NCBI GenBank assembly: GCA_017553815.1
Contig: JAFZJT010000098.1
Coordinates: 1-18,190 of the forward strand
Source of the DNA: Clostridia bacterium
GTDB taxonomy: Bacteria; Bacillota_A; Clostridia; Christensenellales; CAG-138
Reading direction: 5' to 3'
DNA: 18,190 nucleotides
The position numbers were made by a program, and so were the translations under genes. Under the pieces are notes generated by a model, which saw only the letters and a program-made list of their open reading frames with translations, did no database searches and was not told the origin of the DNA. Positions 14,134 through 18,190 of this stretch are shown piece after piece (positions within the stretch are counted from its first letter, which is position 1; every line of letters begins with the position of its first letter).

Positions 14134-14162
14134 TTTAATTGATCCTTAATTTGCATCATAAC

Positions 14163-14195
14163 TTCCGGGACGGCACTCAAACTGTCGTCCCGGAA
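14163..14195 (+). other. Intercistronic hairpin between first and second genes of the B12 operon
   Basis: 13-bp stem pairing TTCCGGGACGGCA (14163-14175) with TGTCGTCCCGGAA (14183-14195), one G-T pair, 7-nt loop. No T tract follows, so it looks like an mRNA processing or stability element, or a weak attenuator, more than a true terminator. The 120-nt gap shows no promoter. Confidence 0.65.
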
Positions 14196-14253
14196 ACCGA
14201 TCCCTTCCCGCCGAATCTGTCGGCAAAAATACTAAATTATTGAGGTGGCAGTT

Positions 14254-15945
14254 TTGAAACGCTATTTATTGAAACCCGTAGGCAAATTAGCCCGCGCTCT
14301 TGCCATTGTGCTCGCAGCTTTATTTGTCGCATCGCCCTTATTCGCCGCGGTCAAGGCCGATCCCGGGTACGGTTCCGTTGCGGCTTCCTACACCGTTCAA
14401 TACAGCAGCGTTTTGGACTATCTCTATTCTACGGGAGCGCCCGTATTTGGAAGCATTGGCGGCGAATGGAAGGTTCTTGCGCTCGCACGCAGTGGCCGAC
14501 TTCAGCCGGACAGCAACTATGCATCTACCTACTATTCCCAGATAGAGCAGGTGGTGAGCGCAAACGGCTCTGCGATGCTCGACTCCAATAAATCCACCGA
14601 GAATTCGCGTGTCATCATCGCGCTCACCGCGATAGGTCGCGACGCGCGCAACGTTGCGGGCTATGACCTTACTTCCCCGTTTGCAGATTTCAACTACGTC
14701 AAGCGTCAGGGCATCAACGGCGTCATCTTTGCGCTTATCGCGCTTGATACGCATTCCTCCTATGGCATGAGTTCGATAAAGACTCAGTGCGTAAACTATC
14801 TCCTTGATAATGAGATCTCCGGAGGAGGTTGGGCGTTTGCCGGAAGCAATGCCGATCCCGATATGACCGCAATGGCGCTCACTGCGCTGTCCCGCTACCG
14901 TTCAAGCTCATCCGTCAGCGCCGCTGTAACAAGGGGCGTCAACAAGCTTTCCGCTCTTCAGAATTCAAACGGCGGCTATTCGAGCTACGGCTCCGATTGC
15001 TCCGAGAGCTGCGCGCAGGTCATCACTGCTTTGAGCGCGCTTGGCATCGATGCGGGAAGCGATTACCGCTTCGTTAAAGACGGAAAATCGGTTCTTGACG
15101 CGCTTCTTACCTTCTTTGCGGGCTCCGGCTTTTCGCACACGCACGATGACGTCGTGAACGCCATGGCCAGCGAACAGGCGGCCTATTCGCTCTGCGCATA
15201 CGACCGTTTCAGGCGCGAGGTCAATTCGCTGTATAATATGAACGACATAAACCTCTCATCCGGTTCGATCATTCCGCCGATAACGGCCTCACCCACCAAC
15301 CCGCCGACTCCCACTCCGAGTCCGACGCAGCCGCCGTGGTTCCCAACTCCAACGCCGAGTCCGACTCCCACTCCGACTCCCACTCCGACTCCCACACCAA
15401 CGCCAAGGCCGAGCGCGACGCCTACTCCGACTCCCACTCCGACGCCTACGCCCACACCGACGCCTACTCCGAGGCCGAGTCCGACTCCCACTATGGCTCC
15501 CACCCAAGCCCCGTGGACGACGCCCGTGCCCACATCGATACCCACCGGCGTTCCCACCGATCCGCCTACCGATGTTCCGAGTGATGAACCGTCGAGTACC
15601 CCTGAGGATGTGACAGACGAGCCTGACGTCACACCCGAACTGACAGACGAGCCGACCGTTGATCCGGAGCTTACCGAGGAGCCGACGGAGGAGCCCGAGG
15701 AGTCTTTGGAGCCGACCGAGGCGCCGACCTTCGTTCCTGCCGAAACTATGCCCGGTGATACGTCCGAGCCCACGGAGATCCCCGATCTGACCTTCGATCC
15801 CATCGATATCACGGGCGGCGATTGGAACGGCAATAACGGCGCTCGCAGGGAGAAGCTCAAGTGGCTTATTCCCGCAGGTATCGGCACCATACTTGCTGTT
15901 TCCGCCGTATTTCTTATCATCGCATCAAGAAAGAGAGATCAGTAA
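14254..15945 (+). CDS. Surface-anchored alpha/alpha-barrel protein, transcobalamin/intrinsic factor N-terminal-like
   Basis: 563 residues. Signal peptide ends near residue 34 (FAAVKA). Residues about 40-335 consist of repeated helical hairpins like prenyltransferase/squalene-cyclase repeats: SGGGWAFAGS, DPDMTAMALTALSRY (201-215), LQNSNGGYSSYGSD and CAQVITALSALG. DPDMTAMALTAL recalls the DTxAMAxLAxTC pattern of animal B12 carriers. Residues 340-525 are a Pro-Thr then Pro-Glu-rich stalk, and 537-557 a membrane helix followed by RKRDQ, so the barrel is held outside the cell. No LPXTG motif and no DUF4430 are present. The start is most likely TTG at 14254, which has GAGGTGG (14242-14248) at proper spacing; a GTG at 14245 lies inside that site. 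Probable surface corrinoid-binding partner of the DUF4430 proteins (inference). Confidence 0.82.
   Translation: MKRYLLKPVGKLARALAIVLAALFVASPLFAAVKADPGYGSVAASYTVQYSSVLDYLYSTGAPVFGSIGGEWKVLALARSGRLQPDSNYASTYYSQIEQVVSANGSAMLDSNKSTENSRVIIALTAIGRDARNVAGYDLTSPFADFNYVKRQGINGVIFALIALDTHSSYGMSSIKTQCVNYLLDNEISGGGWAFAGSNADPDMTAMALTALSRYRSSSSVSAAVTRGVNKLSALQNSNGGYSSYGSDCSESCAQVITALSALGIDAGSDYRFVKDGKSVLDALLTFFAGSGFSHTHDDVVNAMASEQAAYSLCAYDRFRREVNSLYNMNDINLSSGSIIPPITASPTNPPTPTPSPTQPPWFPTPTPSPTPTPTPTPTPTPTPRPSATPTPTPTPTPTPTPTPTPRPSPTPTMAPTQAPWTTPVPTSIPTGVPTDPPTDVPSDEPSSTPEDVTDEPDVTPELTDEPTVDPELTEEPTEEPEESLEPTEAPTFVPAETMPGDTSEPTEIPDLTFDPIDITGGDWNGNNGARREKLKWLIPAGIGTILAVSAVFLIIASRKRDQ
15299..15510 (+). repeat. 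Pro-Thr-encoding tandem repeat (stalk)
   Basis: Degenerate tandem repeat of the hexamer CCNACN, with units such as ACTCCGACTCCC, encoding TPTPTP/SPTP runs in the stalk of the barrel protein. Length variation in multiples of six would keep the frame. Confidence 0.85.
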
Positions 15946-15954
15946 TACGTTTTC

Positions 15955-15987
15955 AAGCAATGAATGGGCTTAGCCCATTCATTGCTT
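15955..15987 (+). terminator. Strong hairpin between barrel protein and DUF4430 lipoprotein genes
   Basis: AAGCAATGAATGGGCT (15955-15970) and AGCCCATTCATTGCTT (15972-15987) are perfectly complementary; a realistic structure has a 14-bp stem with a 5-nt loop. GTTTTT follows at 15996-16001, 9 nt after the stem, and the next gene starts at 16016. It could be a partial terminator or an mRNA-stabilising structure that lowers expression of the downstream transporter genes. Confidence 0.6.
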
Positions 15988-16015
15988 ATCAAGCTGTTTT
16001 TAACACAGAACGATA

Positions 16016-16648
16016 ATGCTCAGTAAATTCTCTGAATTTTCCAAATCAAATAAACATGAAACGCACGGCAGGCATGTTCAGAGCAGAGCGAAATGGCTTT
16101 GCTTCATGCTGTCGATGCTTCTCGTCTTTCTTTGCCTTTATTCATGTGCTCAGGGCGCCTCCCCCGCTGCCGATCCCGAATCCGACGGGGCCAATGAAAA
16201 CGTCGGTGAAACGACCGAACTCAGCTGCACACTCTATATCGAATGCACCACCATACTCGATAATATGAACGACTTCAACACCGACAAGCTCGAGGTGCTT
16301 CCCGAAAATGGCATAGTGCTCGAAAAATGCACCGTCAGCTTCAAAAAGGGCGAGAGCGTTTACGACGTTATGGTGCGCGAGCTCATGGCGCGAAAGATAC
16401 ACATGGAGGCTTCATACACCCCCGTATACGACAGCGCCTACGTTGAAGGGATAAACAATCTCTATGAATTCGACTGCGGCGCGGGAAGCGGCTGGACCTA
16501 TTCCGTCAACGGCGCCTTCCCGAACTACGGCTGCAGCAAGTATTATTTGAACGACGGCGACGCTGTTGAATGGCACTATACCTGCGATTTCGGTGCGGAC
16601 GTCGGCTGCATATTTGATGCAGATGCGACTCCGACCCCCGCTCCTTGA
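16016..16648 (+). CDS. DUF4430 (transcobalamin-like) lipoprotein
   Basis: 210 residues. A charged 25-residue N-terminus precedes a hydrophobic segment (KWLCFMLSMLLVFLCLYSC) ending in a lipobox-like LYSC, so C44 is the likely lipid-anchored residue. Residues about 70-205 are a clear DUF4430 domain: TLYIECTTIL, VSFKKGESVYDVMVREL, GAGSGWTYSVNGAFPNYG, YYLNDGDAVEWHY and a final DFGADVG. In animal B12 carriers the related C-terminal domain covers one face of the corrin. The tail TPTPAP is a remnant Pro-Thr stretch. No good ribosome binding site precedes ATG 16016, so it may be weakly translated; the only later in-frame ATGs fall inside the signal segment. Its stop overlaps an in-frame ATG of ecfT (TGATG). 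Likely hands corrinoid to the ECF transporter (inference). Confidence 0.85.
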   Translation: MLSKFSEFSKSNKHETHGRHVQSRAKWLCFMLSMLLVFLCLYSCAQGASPAADPESDGANENVGETTELSCTLYIECTTILDNMNDFNTDKLEVLPENGIVLEKCTVSFKKGESVYDVMVRELMARKIHMEASYTPVYDSAYVEGINNLYEFDCGAGSGWTYSVNGAFPNYGCSKYYLNDGDAVEWHYTCDFGADVGCIFDADATPTPAP

Positions 16649-16659
16649 TGAGGAAACCG

Positions 16660-17547
16660 ATGCGCGACGCATTTGATACCGTAAACCCCATCGTTGCGTT
16701 CGTTTTTTTCGCGTTCGCGCTGATAATGCCGATGCTGCTGATGCATCCGGCGCTTTTGGTCATTTCGCTCGTTTGCGCGCTGATATGGCTCTTCATGCTT
16801 CGCGGCAGGAAGGCATGGGGCTATATTCTCAAATTCACGCTTCCGATAATGCTTCTGACAGCGATAATCAATCCGCTTTTCAACCACGCCGGCGTCACCA
16901 CACTCTTCTATATCAGATACAATCCGGTGACAATTGAATCCATCGTATACGGCCTCTGCTCCGCCGCAATGCTCGCATCGGTGGTGCTTTGGTTCGCCTG
17001 CTTCAATCAAATATTCACGAGCGATAAGATAGTTTATCTGCTCGGAAGATTCGCGCCGGGGATATCGCTCGTTGTATCCATGGCGCTTCGTTTCGTTCCG
17101 CTGTTTTCAAAGCAGGCCAAGCGGATTGCCGAGGCACAGCGCGGCGCCGGTATGGGCGTTGGCGGCGGAAACATAGTTCAGCGAGCCAAGAACGGCCTTA
17201 GCATCCTTTCCTCGCTGATTACCTGGGCGCTTGAAAGCTCCGTCACCACGGCGGATTCGATGCGCTCGAGGGGCTACGGACTTCACCCGAGAAGGAGTTT
17301 TGCAAACTACCGCTTCGATGGAAGGGATGCGCTGATTGGAGGTCTTCTCGCGCTCGGAATGCTCGCCACGGCGCTTGCTTCGGGCTTCAAGCTCATCAGC
17401 ATCCGCTTCTTCCCCTCGTATAAGGCAAACGAGGTCACTCCGCTGTTTATCGCGTTTCTTGCGTCCTACGCGCTCACGCTTTTAATCCCCGTTATCATGA
17501 ATTCTATCGAGGCATACAGATGGCACTTGTTGAAATCAAAGCTCTGA
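16660..17547 (+). CDS. ecfT: ECF transporter T component (EcfT/CbiQ family)
   Basis: 295 residues with four or more membrane segments in the N-terminal half and near the C-terminus, separated by a long cytoplasmic coupling region. That region carries two Arg-Gly coupling motifs, AEAQRGAG and MRSRGYG, which contact the ATPases in energy-coupling factor transporters. It also contains RFVPLFSKQAKRI. EcfT links the ATPases to a substrate-specific S component. Start: ATG at 16648 overlaps the previous stop (TGATG) but lacks a ribosome binding site; ATG at 16660 has GAGGA 5 nt upstream and is preferred. The gene overlaps the ATPase gene by 28 nt. Position under a cobalamin riboswitch points to cobalamin or a precursor as cargo; the S component is not in the window. 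Confidence 0.88.
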   Translation: MRDAFDTVNPIVAFVFFAFALIMPMLLMHPALLVISLVCALIWLFMLRGRKAWGYILKFTLPIMLLTAIINPLFNHAGVTTLFYIRYNPVTIESIVYGLCSAAMLASVVLWFACFNQIFTSDKIVYLLGRFAPGISLVVSMALRFVPLFSKQAKRIAEAQRGAGMGVGGGNIVQRAKNGLSILSSLITWALESSVTTADSMRSRGYGLHPRRSFANYRFDGRDALIGGLLALGMLATALASGFKLISIRFFPSYKANEVTPLFIAFLASYALTLLIPVIMNSIEAYRWHLLKSKL

Positions 17548-18190
17548 GCTTCTCATATCCCGGCGCGGAAAAGGCCGCGCTTTCAAATATCGACCTCTCC
17601 GTTGAGGAGGGTGAATTCGTGCTGATAGCGGGTCCCTCCGGGTGCGGTAAATCAACGCTTTTAAGAAGGCTGAAGCCCGCTTTGAGCGCATACGGCAGCG
17701 TCAGCGGCGCCGTTATATTCGACGGCGAGCCGATAGAGGCGCTCGATCTTCGCCGCCAAACCGCCGAGATAGGCTTCGTTATGCAGGATCCCGAGATGCA
17801 GATAGCGACGGATAAGGTTTGGCACGAGCTCGCGTTCGGCCTTGAGAGCCTCGGAACGCCGCAATCCACGATGCGGGTGCGCGTTGCGGAGATGGCAAAC
17901 TTTTTCGGCATTCAAAGATGGTTCCACTCCCCCGTTTCCGAGCTTTCCGGCGGTCAAAAACAGCTGCTCTGCCTCGCTTCAGTCATGGTGATGCAGCCGA
18001 AGCTGCTCATCCTCGACGAGCCGACCAGTCAGCTCGACCCTATCGCCGCCGCGGATTTTTTCGACACGCTCAAACGCATCAACAGCGAGCTCGGCACAAC
18101 GATAGTCATAACCGAGCACCGCGTCGAGGGGCTCTTCCCCATCGCCGACAGAGTCGTTTTCATGCGAAACGGCGGGATCTATTATCAGGG
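17520..18190 (+). CDS. ecfA: ECF transporter ATPase (EcfA/CbiO family), 3' end cut
   Basis: 223 codons visible, running off the right edge. A complete ABC nucleotide-binding domain can be read: Walker A GPSGCGKST (about 39-47), Q-loop VMQDPEMQI, signature LSGGQKQ, Walker B LLILDEPT, D-loop SQLD and switch histidine TEH. The Q-loop reading QDPEMQI is typical of energy-coupling-factor ATPases (QxPxxQ). The ATG at 17520 lies inside ecfT and has GAGG about 8 nt upstream. It may be the first half of a double-ATPase protein or be followed by a second EcfA gene; the window ends too early to tell. It powers uptake through EcfT and an unseen S component. Confidence 0.92.
   Translation, partial: MALVEIKALSFSYPGAEKAALSNIDLSVEEGEFVLIAGPSGCGKSTLLRRLKPALSAYGSVSGAVIFDGEPIEALDLRRQTAEIGFVMQDPEMQIATDKVWHELAFGLESLGTPQSTMRVRVAEMANFFGIQRWFHSPVSELSGGQKQLLCLASVMVMQPKLLILDEPTSQLDPIAAADFFDTLKRINSELGTTIVITEHRVEGLFPIADRVVFMRNGGIYYQ

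Noticed and set aside
15299..15510. CRISPR-like appearance of the repeated hexamers
   Set aside because: The units are 6 nt, contiguous and in frame with the Pro-Thr stalk, with no spacers.
15183..15920. 245-codon minus-strand frame rich in Gly-Val repeats
   Set aside because: It is the complement of the Pro-Thr stalk repeat; the low-complexity Val-Gly pattern is a by-product.

Overview
The window looks like chromosomal DNA from a Gram-positive, Clostridia-type (Firmicutes) bacterium, probably an uncultured gut or rumen lineage. The support is strong GGAGG-type ribosome binding sites, TTGACA/TATAAT promoters, a cobalamin riboswitch, an ECF-type transporter, a dockerin domain and an SdpR/SdpI pair. 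No rRNA, tRNA, IS element or CRISPR array is visible. Species cannot be assigned from sequence alone.

Region A (1-11324, all minus strand) is one long co-directional gene run, read right to left. It begins with a family 2 glycosyltransferase. Then come a D-2-hydroxyacid dehydrogenase, a U32-like TIM-barrel protein, an ATP-grasp protein of the sugar-transfer-associated type, an MmgE/PrpD protein, a second type of ATP-grasp ligase (carboxylate-amine type), an acyltransferase-3 membrane protein, a two-subunit class I fumarase/tartrate-dehydratase-like enzyme, and two more sugar-transfer-type ATP-grasp paralogues (the last cut by the window edge). Most genes are 4-113 nt apart. Two promoters, upstream of the glycosyltransferase and of the dehydrogenase, share an unusual pair of 8-mers. 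The mix suggests a surface glycan or small-molecule conjugate in which hydroxy or carboxylic acids are made or altered, activated by ATP-grasp ligases and attached. The product is unknown; this is inference.

Region B (11587-12660, minus strand) is a compact arsR-sdpI operon. It has a consensus promoter, an inverted-repeat operator over the transcription start region, a full-consensus Shine-Dalgarno sequence and a hairpin terminator. It resembles the Bacillus SdpR/SdpI autoimmunity pair, but no toxin genes are present here.

Region C (12724-18190, plus strand) is a cobalamin-controlled uptake operon. A consensus promoter drives a long leader with a clear cobalamin riboswitch. It is followed by (1) a secreted DUF4430 (transcobalamin C-terminal-like) protein with a C-terminal dockerin, (2) a surface-anchored alpha/alpha-barrel protein resembling the N-terminal domain of intrinsic factor/transcobalamin, with a long Pro-Thr stalk and a C-terminal membrane anchor, (3) a DUF4430 lipoprotein, (4) an ECF transporter T component and (5) an ECF ATPase cut by the right edge. 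The two halves of the animal B12-carrier fold are thus encoded as separate surface proteins next to an energy-coupling module. The best reading is a cell-surface corrinoid capture and import system, and it is the most interesting part of the window.
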